This document shows, piece by piece, positions 52,683 through 63,821 of a stretch of 64,000 nt of DNA. The position numbers and the translations under genes were made by a program. Position 1 is the first letter of the stretch; every line of letters begins with the position of its first letter. Under the pieces are notes generated by a model. That model worked only from the letters and a program-made list of their open reading frames with translations, was not told the DNA's origin and made no database searches. Origin of the DNA: Clavelina lepadiformis. Lineage: Eukaryota; Chordata; Ascidiacea; Aplousobranchia; Clavelinidae. Location: the NCBI RefSeq assembly GCF_947623445.1, contig NC_135240.1, forward strand, positions 22,072,001 through 22,136,000, in the 5' to 3' direction.

Positions 52683-55600
52683 TTAGTTGTTCGCGCTTTC
52701 ATCTTGCTGGTCTTCGCTTTCAACAATTCTCTTCAAATCTTCGTTTGTCATGTCAAATATATTTTTGTCAAGCTTCTTGTGTTCAGTGTATTCCACCTTG
52801 ACGTAGTCTAGCATCCACTTTGATGCTTTTGTGGTGTCCCTGTCCTTGTGCTTATCAGAATAGTAAACAATTCTTGCTATGCCTGTAAATAGTTTTTTGT
52901 AAGCTGGAGAGGTACCTATCAATGTCCAGGCAAAAATAGCTATAATTTAACGTAAACGCCGATTCTTCAAATAATTTTATGATACAATAAACGGTTCTAA
53001 GATGCAATATACAGGAGCGTAAAAGTTGGCCACATGTGCATTTTCTTCATACATCTTTAAACAATGCGATGTATGAAGGGTATGAACCCCGGCAGCTTGC
53101 AAAGATGAATGAAAAAGGTTTCTATGTGCCTTATGATTTGATGTATAGACGATAATGTTACCTGATTGTATTAGAAGCTTTGTGCATTCGTTGCAAGGAA
53201 ACAATGTGACGTAGACAGTGCAGCCTCTCACAGAATTCCCATATAACTATTCACAATAGCGTTCAACTCGGCGTGGCAGACTGAAATATAAATGTATAAG
53301 TATGACATTTAAGTTATATGTAAATGGTGATTAATGATACGAAAGTGTATAACATATAACTTCTTTCAGAAAATAACGAAGCTCTGCCACTGCTCTCTAT
53401 AAAAATATAGCAAAGCGCTCGGCATCTAAACTTCAAGAAAATTTATATTTTCTAACTTATACTAATGGATATGTGATGTGCTTTACAGTATAATTTCACG
53501 TATACGAATGAAGGTGTTTAGTCTCAACCGAATGATTTTTTTCTGGAAAGTTTTTCGTTTCTTATTGAAACAAAGCACAACTCGAAAATATTATATAAAC
53601 TACTTTTAGTTTGTAATGACTTATTTAAAAGTGAAAAATGAATAAATCAAGAGTAGATTCATCATCGAACTTCCAACTAATCTAAGTAGTCTAAAGTTTT
53701 TATGCTACAATCCGTTGTAGACGAACCCAAGCGCCACTAAGCCTGTTTTATACAGGGGGATTTGAGCGTGTAACTAGAAGTCTTGCATTTATGTCAAAAA
53801 CTTCTGTTGCTACAGAAACAACGAGACATGTTTATGATTTTATCCTATATACTAGTAACTATAGCATTATGGAATGCAAACTGCTCAAGACAGAAAAAAT
53901 GGAAGAAAGTAATGGTTGTCCGATGGCTTGAAAGAACGAACTTCGCCTAAAGGTACAGTTAATATGCAATTAATAAGCTTATATCTAAACGTGTTTCGCC
54001 TTGAATCTTTTCGGGCATGAAAAAATATTATACAGCACGTATGAACTAATTTTTTCAAATAACCACGTTTTATAACTATATCGATACGACGTTAAAACCT
54101 ATAAAATGCAAAAATTTCTTGCAGGACTGCCCGAAGCCCTTTACAGTATACTTCAAGGCTTAATTTCTTTGCCAAGCTTTCATGGTAGCATTTTGTGTGT
54201 GTGTGCCTGTGTGTGGGTGGGTCTAAGACGATTTCCCTGACATGTCATAACGGCACAGCGTTTGCTAGTACATTGTCGGGGGGAAGCATGTGTGGATTAT
54301 ATTTACAGCCAGAGGTGAGCAGTTGATATTTTGAAAGTACCGTCGGTAACGGTACCGGTACTTGGGAAAAAAATTTACCCACAATTCTGGTATTCGGTAC
54401 TATTTTAAAAAAGTAGTTCGGTACGTTGTGGGTATTCGGTACCGGTACTTTTTGCGTAAAAGATGCTGTTGGAAATGCAATTATGCTTGTCGCTATTTTA
54501 CCCTCGGTAAAGGTTACTTCAGGTTAAAACATATGTGACGTTGCTCGCTTGGAATTTTACTTGACAGCATTTCTAGATCAAAAAAGATCAACAGATGTTA
54601 AAATTAGTATTAAGGATTAACTAACGTGTATTTTTGAAAAGATAGTTGTTAAAATTTCTAAATAATCACGTGAAAAGTACCGAGTACCGGGAAGGACTGA
54701 AATTTCTTAAAAAATGTAATTCGGTACAGAGATTCGGTACTTTTTTCAAAAGTACCGACGGTAACGGGAACGGTACAGAAAAAGTACAGTAATTCGGTGT
54801 TATAGCATCGGTACAGTAATTCGGTGCTATAGTATTGGTACAGTAATTCGGTGCTATAGTATTGGTGAAGTAATTCGGTGTTATAGTATCGGTACAGTAA
54901 TTCGGTGCTATAGTATAGGTACAGTAATTCGGTGCTATATAGTCTAGTACCGCGGTACTGCCCACCTATATTTACAGCATACTGTATTACAACTGAAGGG
55001 GAAGTTATTTTTTAAAAAAGTCATGGAATGATTTAACATATAGGAACAATGTTGTGTAATGGTTGTTACCATTGGACCAAACCAATAATGCCCAACGAAC
55101 GTCCGCTTGGATCAGAATCAGAATTGAATTGCTCGGATCAGAGCAATCAGAATCATAAAAATGGTAGACACAACTGAATCTGGTAACGATTTTTGCCGCT
55201 CGTAAATACCGTAAAAATTCTTATCTTTGAGCCATCTATATTCAACTTTTCGACGTTTGCTGCATTGGCACTCATCGCATCCACAACCGCATTCACAACA
55301 GCATTCATGGGCAGCTTTCCCCCAGGGAAAGCGATCGTCTTTACAACCATCCGGCAATCCGTTGTATCCCATACCTATAACTCTCTTGTCTTTATTTACG
55401 ATGCATGCACCTACCTGCAATAGTCAAGCTGGTATTTTGAGAGAAAATGATGTTATACACGCTATACTGGGCAGCATATTTGCTGTCAATATAGTATAGG
55501 TTAAATCGTGTTATTGCTCGCAAATTAACTTTTTTGGCATTTCGGTATAAATTTTACTTCATTTTAAATCTAGGATTTAAAGACGGAAAAGTCTATATAT

Positions 55601-55834
55601 AAATATGTGGAATAGGCCTACTTGAGTGCTTGGATCTTTGCTTCTCTGTGACGAAAGAATTGCCAGGGACATAAAATAATCATCCCAAGATATGACATTT
55701 TTTCGATGTTTGGTTGGTCTTCGACAATAAATTTGTTTTTAATCATTTGGGTCGAAAGTTGTTACTCATCACAAGGGAGAACTTTAACGTTTTAACTCTT
55801 ACCCTAGTAGTGATGCATCAGTGTTCGAACTCAT
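52683..55834 (-). CDS. DCTD: dCMP deaminase paralogue with Cys-rich insertion and one frame break
   Basis: Five exons on the minus strand: 55834-55803, 55718-55622, 55414-55210, 53280-53162, 52882-52683. Intron positions and phases match the intact copy at 58562-61725. The enzyme converts dCMP to dUMP for thymidylate synthesis. Zinc/catalytic motifs remain: CHAE in exon 4 (His ligand, Glu proton shuttle) and PCNEC (Cys ligands). VGACIVN and GYNGLPDGC precede them. Exon 3 is 69 bp longer than in the sister copy. It adds 23 residues including [14 protein letters not shown] and a basic SKRRK just before the CHAE motif. Exon 4 is 119 nt where 120 is expected: after LNAIVNS the frame runs into TGA, while [16 protein letters not shown] continues one frame over (about 53231-53260). 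Either a young pseudogene or a base lost in sequencing. Intron 3 holds a hAT element. Acceptor AG lies 10 nt before the ATG. Confidence 0.85.
54310..54970. mobile_element. Non-autonomous hAT element with internal tandem array
   Basis: A 661 bp element with ends CAGAGGTGAGCAG and CTGCCCACCTATA (10 of 13 positions inverted-complementary). A perfect 8 bp target duplication TTTACAGC lies at 54302-54309 and 54971-54978. The interior is packed with GGTACC/CGGTAC motifs near both ends and carries a tandem array at 54784-54946. No transposase frame. Confidence 0.88.
54784..54946. repeat. 27 bp tandem repeat, six units
   Basis: Six consecutive 27-28 bp units begin GTACAGTAATTCGGTG and differ at a few positions (unit starts 54784, 54811, 54838, 54865, 54892, 54919). 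They lie inside the hAT element near its right end. Confidence 0.93.
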
Positions 55835-55844
55835 AGGACCTCGA

Positions 55845-55846
55845 CT
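55845..55846 (-). promoter_or_regulatory. Strong acceptor 10 nt before the DCTD paralogue start
   Basis: The minus strand reads TTTTCTCTTTTTACACAG, an excellent pyrimidine tract and AG, followed by 10 nt and ATG. Fits a spliced-leader acceptor or a 5'UTR intron. Confidence 0.55.
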
Positions 55847-58561
55847 GTGTAAAAAGAGAAAATAATGTAAATTTGTTTGTTTTAATTACACTTCTCATCG
55901 CATTTTTGCCTATAGCAGTATATACACTAAAGATATAGCCCTAATTCTTTTAGACGAGCTGAACACTTTGAAAAAAATATCTTACGGAACAGCATCCTCT
56001 TGGTAGGTGTTAGGGTTACTGTATTCCGCCATTTGGTCGGTGTACGATACTTTGCTAGAATAGTTATAGCCTATATAAACATAAAATTAATCTTCAGCAA
56101 ATTTGACCTGCTGTAAAATAGATGTTATAGGTTACTATATCTGAGAAATGACAAACATTAAAACCAAATACGTTTATAGAGTACGTTTCTGATCGAAAAA
56201 TGGTTTACGTATAGGCCTATGTTTATCCATAATTCCATCACTTGGTATGGTATAATAATCTTTATCATCGGACTGAGGAAAGTCTTTGCACGACTTAAAG
56301 CCGACGATGATTCCTCAAGGCTCAAGCCCCGGTTACCAAGTTCCGATTGTCACGCATTTTTTGTTTTGATTTTTTTGATAGTATTGCTGGAATTTAGAAC
56401 TGTCCACGAGGTCCACTGGGCAGGAACAAGCGTCCTTAATGCCCTACCCAAGGACAGTGCGTCGAACGCTCTACTAGTTTATATCAATTTGCTATCCGTT
56501 TATCACACGGTGCACTGATTGACCCGTAATTAATTTTTGACTGCAGTCAATTTTCAGAAAAAATATGTAAAATAGTTGGGTAAAAGGAGTTTGGAAACTT
56601 AACGGAGATTGAAAAAAAAGTGTCATCCCATGTATGGGGTAGCCTAATTAGCTTCACCCGCAAGGAAGTAGGCCTATATAGGAGAAGCAAGTTAGTCGTA
56701 ATTTTATGTCGGTTAGACTGACTACTTACAAATTGAAAAAGAGTTGGCTATACTTTTCATAAATTTGGTTTTTTTTGCTGTGGAACAAATTCCAAATCTA
56801 ACCGCAGCCTTTCTGCTATTTCGAAGTAAATATGCTCTTTGTAGATTCTCAGTAAGACTGTCGAAAATTTGTAGGCCACAACGAATTGAATTATTTGAAG
56901 CAGCTGTATAACGCCAAAAACGGAAAATGACTGGCAAAAGGGCGTTATCGCAAAAGCGAAACCTTTTTTCACTGGTTACCTCAGCACAAATGAAACGAAA
57001 GTAATACCCAATAACGTATTGTCTCTAACGCTATAATTATACAATTCTTCAATTTAAAATTTCAACAACAGCAGCATAACGTATCCTTTTTTTATTTTAA
57101 ATGACGGTGCATGCACATACGGGGTATGTATTAATAATTAACTAATATATGACATTTGCTTAACTTTTGAAGGCTGTAATACGTAAAACAATGTTTCATT
57201 TATTGTAGGCCTAATACAGGTAATCTAAGGTATGATATACCCAAATAATAACAGTGAAAAAAGCTATACTTAATCGGTGCCATGTTAGTTATATCGACAA
57301 ATGGTTCAAGACACAAAAAACGCAAGCTATTGTTACATATTTTGGAAAAACAACGATGGCTTTTGACCGAAAAAATACATTTAACAAGTGTTTGAACATT
57401 TATTACTTATTTACTCCAGGTCACATTACCAGAGTTAAACGCATTGTTCGTCATGTCTACTAAAAACAGCGAGAAGCAACTACAATAGCAGCACAACGTT
57501 TAGAATTTGCGTTGCTAGGGTCCAGCTACACGTAATAATTAACCAATACCATATTGGCTTATAATATGATGATAACATTCAAGGTCATCAATAATGTGCT
57601 CATATTATATACAGTATTTTATAAGACAAAACTGTTGAAGAAATTTCGACAACTTTCTGGTATAGCCTACAGCAGGGGTCGGGAACCTTTTTGACGAAGG
57701 AGCCATGAAAGCCACATATTGTTAATTTTATTTCCGTTAGAGCCATATAATATTTTTCAACACTTAATGCAACTAACGTGTGCATTTTTAAGCAAAACCA
57801 ACTATTTTAGACAAAGGTAAATGTCTGAATTTACTCTTTAATAACATGCTAATTACTGTTAATGCGATTTCTGATGCTGCATGGTACAGAAATTACAAAA
57901 CTACAAATAACAGAAAAGTATTATTCGTAACAATTGTGCTAAAAAATGCCAGCTTAGATTTATCTGCGAGCCAGATGCCGTCATCAAAAGAGCCATATCT
58001 GGCTCGCGAGCCATAGGTTCCCGACCTCTGGCCTACAGTAAATGCTTTTAAAATACGGAAAGAACTGGGTATTTTTTCTTCTCTCTAAAACATTTATTAC
58101 TCTGGTCACGTAGTTATTTCTCGACTACAATCAAAAGTGTAAGCAGAATTGCAGTATTGACCGTAACGTTTTCATAATACAGTAAATATACTGTTTATAA
58201 TTACGTAAAAACTAAACTCTCCAATTTCTTTGCGTGAAACTGTTGAAAACAAATATCTAAAAACAAATACTAAAGCTTTTATTAGTGTCATCAAGGAGAT
58301 AAGGATACACACAGAACGATGGCAGTATGTTTATAAAAGGCGATTAAAACATGTCATTGATGGCGCTATGCATACGCGAGTCGATTGTAACCAGCATCCA
58401 TTGTGCCTGGTTACAAACCCTCATTTCTCTACAATACACCTTTATTAGTTCATAACAAAGGCTAGATTGTTTTAAGCAGCAAAATATGTACGGTACGATG
58501 TTCATCATGGCCATGCAATATCTTATTAAATGATTGTTAATCGATCACAAAAGTAAAGGTG
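55847..58561. other. Intergenic region between the two dCMP deaminase copies
   Basis: 2.7 kb containing the hAT element at 57673-58030 and a candidate polyadenylation signal for the upstream copy (minus-strand AATAAA at 58441-58446, about 116 nt after its stop). Frames at 56219-56518, 56722-56972, 57254-57463 and 58230-58448 show no motif. Confidence 0.5.
57673..58030. mobile_element. Non-autonomous hAT element between the DCTD copies
   Basis: A 358 bp element with ends CAGGGGTCGGGAACC and GGTTCCCGACCTCTG (near-perfect inverted repeats). Subterminal GAGCCAT/ATGGCTC motifs and a GGCTCGCGAGCC palindrome are present. A perfect 8 bp target duplication GCCTACAG lies at 57665-57672 and 58031-58038. 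Typical animal hAT MITE, no coding frame. Confidence 0.94.
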
Positions 58562-61500
58562 TCAGGATTTTTGTGAACTTCGGATGTTTATGCTGTCAAA
58601 GTCGATGACCACTTGAGAATTTTTTGGTATGTGCTGCTTGTACGTAACGTTCGCAAGGTCAAGTAGTCTGCGTGAGGCTTTCATTGTATCCTTGTCCTTG
58701 TGCTTGTCAGAGTAATAAATTACCTCCTTGATGCCTGAAACATGACACACATTAAATGAGGTCATATGCAGTATGCATTAGGGATGTGCCTAGACAACAA
58801 TTATTCGGATTTGCCAATTTGGTAAGCCATATAACTGCAAATTAATTACGTACCTGACTGCACAATAAGTTTTGCACATTCATTGCAAGGAAACAATGCA
58901 ACATATATTGAGCATCCTTTTACAGAAGAAGAATTTTTATTCATTATGGCATTCATTTCAGCATGACAAACTGTAAAAGATAACATATGGTGGTTTTCTA
59001 TGGAAAAACTTGTTCACTAATAATTTCCGAAAGTATTGAGTATAGCAAAGGAGTACGATCCTTCAGACCAAATATTCTATAATTAAAGCCTTCTATTATA
59101 ATTTAACTAATTAATGTTAAATTGTTCTTTTCAACTAATAGAAATAATACATTTGCCTTCCCTGTAATATACATGAACTGGGCAATGGTTTTCTTAATCT
59201 TCCTGATAACTCCTGATTGAGGTTGGGAATATTATTATTTTAAAACATTCTCATAAAGCCAAAAAATTAGTTTCTTTCCTATGAACTACAAATACATTAG
59301 AGGTGGGATTGCTTGGATGGTCATTGTTAGATAATTCAAAATTCAAATCTTGTTTCAACATACTCTGTGACCAGGTGACCCACAAAAACATCAACTAAAA
59401 CTATGGTTCAATGTTTGTATTTGACAACTGTCCTTGTACTATGGCACTGTTTTTGCTCATATTAAATTGGTAGATAAACAAAATGAAAATTATACAGGTC
59501 CATTGCAGTTTTCAAATACATAGTTATACATAAATCTATCTCTGCTAAAAAAATAGCAGTATACATGATGGTTATTTTAAAAACTAGAAATGACATTTAG
59601 GAACTAATTCCATTTTTACCGTAAGGATATTTAGTTTCAAGCCATTCATCAGCCTCTCGCTTCCATGGAAGCTCATCATCACTACAACGATTTGGCATAC
59701 CATTGTATCCAATTCCAACAATCTTCTTTTCATCATTAACAATGCAAGCACCAACCTGGCATACATAAAATATTAGCCTACTTTAAAATGTAGCATAGGG
59801 GACTGAAATTCTGCCACACATAGAAATGTACATTGTACTTTAATATAGATTAGGCTAATTAGCTAGCCAAGAATTAGTTTTCCTGAATCCAAAATTTTGA
59901 ACTCTTGTTTAAAAATTCAATATTAAAATCAAATAACTGAAGTTCAAAATAGAATTGTTCTAGCTCATCATTAAAGAGAAACCTTTCTCTAAAAACCGCT
60001 ATAGGGTTAAGAGGACTTTCACTTTGTGGGTCACCATTTCTAAATGAAAAATCAATTGAGGCTTATGCTTTGATTAATGACAAGATTAAATCGTACCAAA
60101 AATACAATGTCCATGTTACACTCGCTAAGTCCACTAGTAGTCTAGTCATATTCACGAGAATCCACCAAACAGCTTTGTGTTTGATTTGTTTTCAAAGTTA
60201 AAATTTAAAGACATTGATGGTTGAAGTACATTATAGAGCAAAAATGGCTTGGGTGTTGTTATACGAAACTGTACTGTATAAATAAAAGCATTATTTCTAA
60301 CTTAATCAAATTGGAACGGCTTATTTATAACACAATGCTGTTAAATTCAAAATGATTAAAAAATCATAACAATTGATTCTGCGATATGACTTAAAGAACT
60401 GGATATTTATCCATATTACATGATTTGTGCAGAAAACGATGGCGTTGACTGCTCCTGTTAATTAAAGCATAATTTGCTTATAAAAAGGAAACTGGTTAAA
60501 AAAATTAGGAAAACATTCAAAAACTGGATCTGAGTTTTATATGAATTCGTTTCCGAGTTTTGGTTTTACTATAATATATATCGGTAAACATATATACCTT
60601 ATATATGGGCTTATTCACTCTTTCACTACAGGATCTATGTTTTATTTGGACGGCTTGGTGGCAGAGCGATTAGAGCGTTGAGTTCGCAATGATGCAACCT
60701 TTGTTCGACATGCATTAGTGCCGCCATTGTAATGTCCTTGATAAAGGCATTAACGATGCTTGTTCCTGTTCAGTGGTCCAGGTAAACAGTTCCAAACAAT
60801 TAATATATTATAAAGAATAAAGACATGTGTGCTGGCTAATCGGAACCTACAAGCAGTGTGGAATCATCACCAATTTTTAGTCAGGCAAAGACTTTCCTCA
60901 GTTCGAGGACAACAATTCTGACATCATACCACTCCCATTTGAGCGGTATGTTCTCTATGAGTATTGCGCTCAAAGAGCAGATAGCAAACAAGCACAAATT
61001 CAGAGTCACTGCAAACCTTATGTCAGGGAAGCTTAAGTTCAATCAAAATGTCAATTTAAGCTATTTGGATTTAGTTGAAGGTAGAGTTAGATTAGACTGA
61101 AAATTTAGGTTACTAGCCTATAGTATAACATTTAAGTTAGGTTAGCAAGAAACTATGAAAAATTGCTTTGAACGTACGATTTTTTCCAATGAAATAGTGA
61201 CAACCAAGTTTAATGAAAAGATATGTAAATTGTCCGTAACTAGTCTAACACAAATGGTAACCTTGGTATAGTATTACACCAATCCGCCCATGGGCATAAT
61301 TTGTTGTGAGACTGCGGTACTCTTTTAGGCAGGTTTAATAGGAGTCCTAGATATAATCTTATGCAACTCAGTTATCAATTGTTAATAAAATTTAAGGTTT
61401 ATTAAGTGAGTATATGTATATAAATTTCATATGGGTGCAATTCTATAGGAACAAGCACAAACACTTTTAAAGAACACCTGTGTACTTGGATCCTTGCTTC

Positions 61501-61725
61501 TTTGTGCTGACAAAAATGCAACAGACATAAAATAGTCTTGCCAGTCTAGGTAATCTGTCCGTTTGGTGTTTAGATTCCTAAAATATGAATTAGTTTTTTA
61601 ATATTTTATAAAATTTTTGAAATAAGGTAATTATCTCTCCATCCAGTTTACCTTTTTTTGCAGGTGTTGGAAGATTTTTCATCAGTAAGTGTTTGTGTTA
61701 TATCTTCAACATTATTTTGCTCCAT
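58562..61725 (-). CDS. DCTD: Deoxycytidylate (dCMP) deaminase, intact
   Basis: Five exons on the minus strand: 61725-61652, 61577-61478, 59755-59620, 58970-58854, 58734-58562. Phases agree; 600 nt, 199 aa (human 178). It supplies dUMP for thymidylate synthase by deaminating dCMP and is allosterically activated by dCTP in the family. The fold is recognisable throughout: [37 protein letters not shown], the zinc motif [10 protein letters not shown] (His ligand, catalytic Glu), [10 protein letters not shown] (two Cys ligands), [11 protein letters not shown], and a C-terminal [16 protein letters not shown] close to the human end. ATG at 61725 lies 10 nt after an acceptor AG. Minus-strand AATAAA at 58441-58446 is a likely polyadenylation signal. 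It is the upstream member of a tandem pair and keeps the ancestral form. Confidence 0.97.
59756..61477 (-). other. Intron 2 of DCTD, containing a SINE
   Basis: A 1.7 kb intron, AT-rich. The tRNA-derived element at about 60649-60797 is the only feature recognised. The frame at 60858-61100 (+) has no motif. Confidence 0.7.
60649..60797 (+). repeat. tRNA-derived SINE
   Basis: A tRNA-like head with A box TGGCAGAGCGATTAGAG and a degenerate B box around TTGTTCGACATG. A body segment reads GTCCTTGATAAAGGCATTAA, then GTGGTCCAGGTAAACAG. It resembles the conserved central domain (TCCTTGGGCAAGGCACTTTA type) shared by many deuterostome and invertebrate SINEs. The 3' end merges into AT-rich sequence. Confidence 0.6.
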
Positions 61726-61735
61726 TTCGTGTACT

Positions 61736-61737
61736 CT
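61736..61737 (-). promoter_or_regulatory. Acceptor AG 10 nt before the DCTD start (possible trans-splice site)
   Basis: The minus strand reads CAGTATTGTGTTAG followed by 10 nt and ATG. A weaker pyrimidine tract than the sister copy, but the same 10 nt spacing. Confidence 0.4.
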
Positions 61738-61840
61738 AACACAATACTGAACTGGTAAGTTTAGTCAGAGGGTTTTCATAAAAATTAAAAAGTTTTACAC
61801 TAACTGTAAACAAAGAACATAATGGAAAAAATATTGCACT

Positions 61841-62115
61841 GTTTATTTTTTGCAATTAACTTTGTAGAACGAAAGTTATGATGCTAACTGTTGTAGTTAT
61901 AGCACAATAAAACACATGCTCATGGACAATTAAGGAGCAGGAAAAGTGGCAAAGTCCAAGGGCTTGAAACATACAAGATAGCAATAATAAAAATGTGATC
62001 TAAGATGGTAAGTAAGCATTGCCACCAAACCCACAAAATAGTTCCTAATTTTAGCAAATTTAAAACCAAAATGACACAAACAACTACACTATTGGAAGAT
62101 GTAGAGAACATGTTC
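61841..62115 (+). repeat. Left arm of a large inverted repeat
   Basis: About 275 bp that aligns with the reverse complement of 63543-63821 over its whole length, roughly 80% identical by eye. Shared blocks include GTAGTTATAGCACAATAAAA, ATAGCAATAATAAAA and ATTGGAAGATGTAGAG. Confidence 0.85.
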
Positions 62116-63542
62116 CCAATCCAATAATTTCATTTTATGGAAAGAAAATACTGAGCCTATTAACTCGTGCATTAAGTGAACTATAAGATGTGTTTTGTCA
62201 AAAGTGGTTGTAGTTTTAGGCATCATCACTCACAAAAATTCGGAGCCAAATAACCGTGGTTCAAACTGTTTAAAAAGTATGGAAAATAACGCTGGATAAG
62301 ACCACATGTATCATGGGTTTGTAATAGTGATATGCAGCAAGGAAGATTGTGAACCCGAATATCATGTAGGTTGACATGTATCATGTAGTCTTGCTTGTAA
62401 CATGGTGTAATAGTTAAACAAATTGCTTTGTTTCAAAAATTAATGTTTAAAAAGCGATTAAAAAAGAAAAATTGTTTGGAAAATGATCTTCTTTGTAAAT
62501 ACTGCTGAAATTATTTTAGCTTCGCTGAGAAACTAGATCATCATTTTTTATACAGTCAGTAAATTTGTAAGTGATATTGGGTCTAGTGCAGAACCAAATG
62601 ACGTCACGAGCTGGGGCCCAGTGTACAAATGTATCCTGTGGACCCAGATAGCAGAGTTTCGAAAGAGCACACGGAGATTATTTTTATAAAATGGCATTGT
62701 ACACGCTGGAATTTTACTTCTGAACACCTTAGATCTTAGCGAAAACCACCATATTGTGCAGACGGGCTGTGGACGTGGTTGTGCACTAGACGCGTAATAT
62801 TGTATTCGGGTTCGCCATTCTTAGTATTCGCCTGAATCTTCCACAAAAATGATATTTGGCGAATCTATTCGGCTTTCCGTTCGTATTGACCCATCCCTAC
62901 TTCGTAAGGGCTATAGTAAAACTAAATACTGAACTGTAATATTTTTCAATTTTTATGGCGCCAATGAGGAAGCCTCCAGGCACACAAGTTTGGAAACCGC
63001 TGGATTAAAAAATTAATACATATTATACAGCAGCAGGTAAGCTGTAAAATCCATAGTACATAGCGGTAGTGCTAATCAGCTAAATGTAAATTCTCTTAAC
63101 ACCCTGGTTTATGAGGTCACCGTCCATACGCGCCTTTCGTTTAAATTAAAACGTCACCATAGTCTAATATGTCTGTGGCGCGTCAAAGTGACAGCGTCTG
63201 AAAGTTCATGACCTAGGTTGGAAGTCAGTACATGTGACATGTGACCAATTTCCTATTGTCCTCTATTTGCGGTTGTAGTGGAAACTGCAAGGAGAAAAAA
63301 GCAGTTCCAATAATGTACTTTGATTGTTTACAAACGGTACAGGCTGCGCAAAATATGACAAACGAAACAATAAAAAACTGATACACCGGTAGCCGAAATC
63401 GAACGCGCGTGAAAACATTTGAGTGCGGTTTTCTTTAAACATCCATTTGTTGTGCGCTTAAGATATTCTCTGTCACTGTAATCAATCCTTGTCAATTCGT
63501 ATATTTATCTCGGCTGTTAATTTTCATGTTTTTAACGTTAGT

Positions 63543-63821
63543 GAATACGTCCTCTACATCTTCCAATAAGTGTAGCTGTTTGTGATATTATGGTTTTAAA
63601 TTCGTTAAACTTGGGACCTATTTTATGGGTTTGTTGGCCATGCTAACTTATAGCATTTTGTAGCACAATTTTATTATTGCTATTTTGCATGTTTTAAGCC
63701 CTTAGGCTTTGTCACTTTTTTCTGCCTGTTAATTGTCTGTGAGCATGTGTTTTATTGTGCTATAACTACAGCAGTTAACGTCATAACTTTCGCTCTGCAC
63801 AGTTAATGACAAAAAATAAAC
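63543..63821 (-). repeat. Right arm of a large inverted repeat
   Basis: Inverted copy of 61841-62115, with the spacer 62116-63542 between them. Similarity fades outside these limits on both sides. No clear target duplication was found beside the outer ends. Confidence 0.85.

Larger units (their letters stand above)
53281..55209 (-). other. Intron 3 of the dCMP deaminase paralogue
   Basis: A 1.9 kb intron containing the hAT element at 54310-54970, with its 27 bp tandem array, and a short GT-rich run near 54196. Otherwise AT-rich and without exon-like frames. Confidence 0.7.

Noticed and set aside
54196-54222. GT-rich run in the DCTD paralogue intron
   Set aside because: Short, interrupted microsatellite, not informative.
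58780-58850. TAGGGATGTGCC-like transposon start in the last DCTD intron
   Set aside because: No partner end or target duplication within the intron, too short to call.
62770-62900. Possible hAT terminus ending GACCCATCCCTA
   Set aside because: Only one end is visible. No matching inverted end or 8 bp duplication was found.
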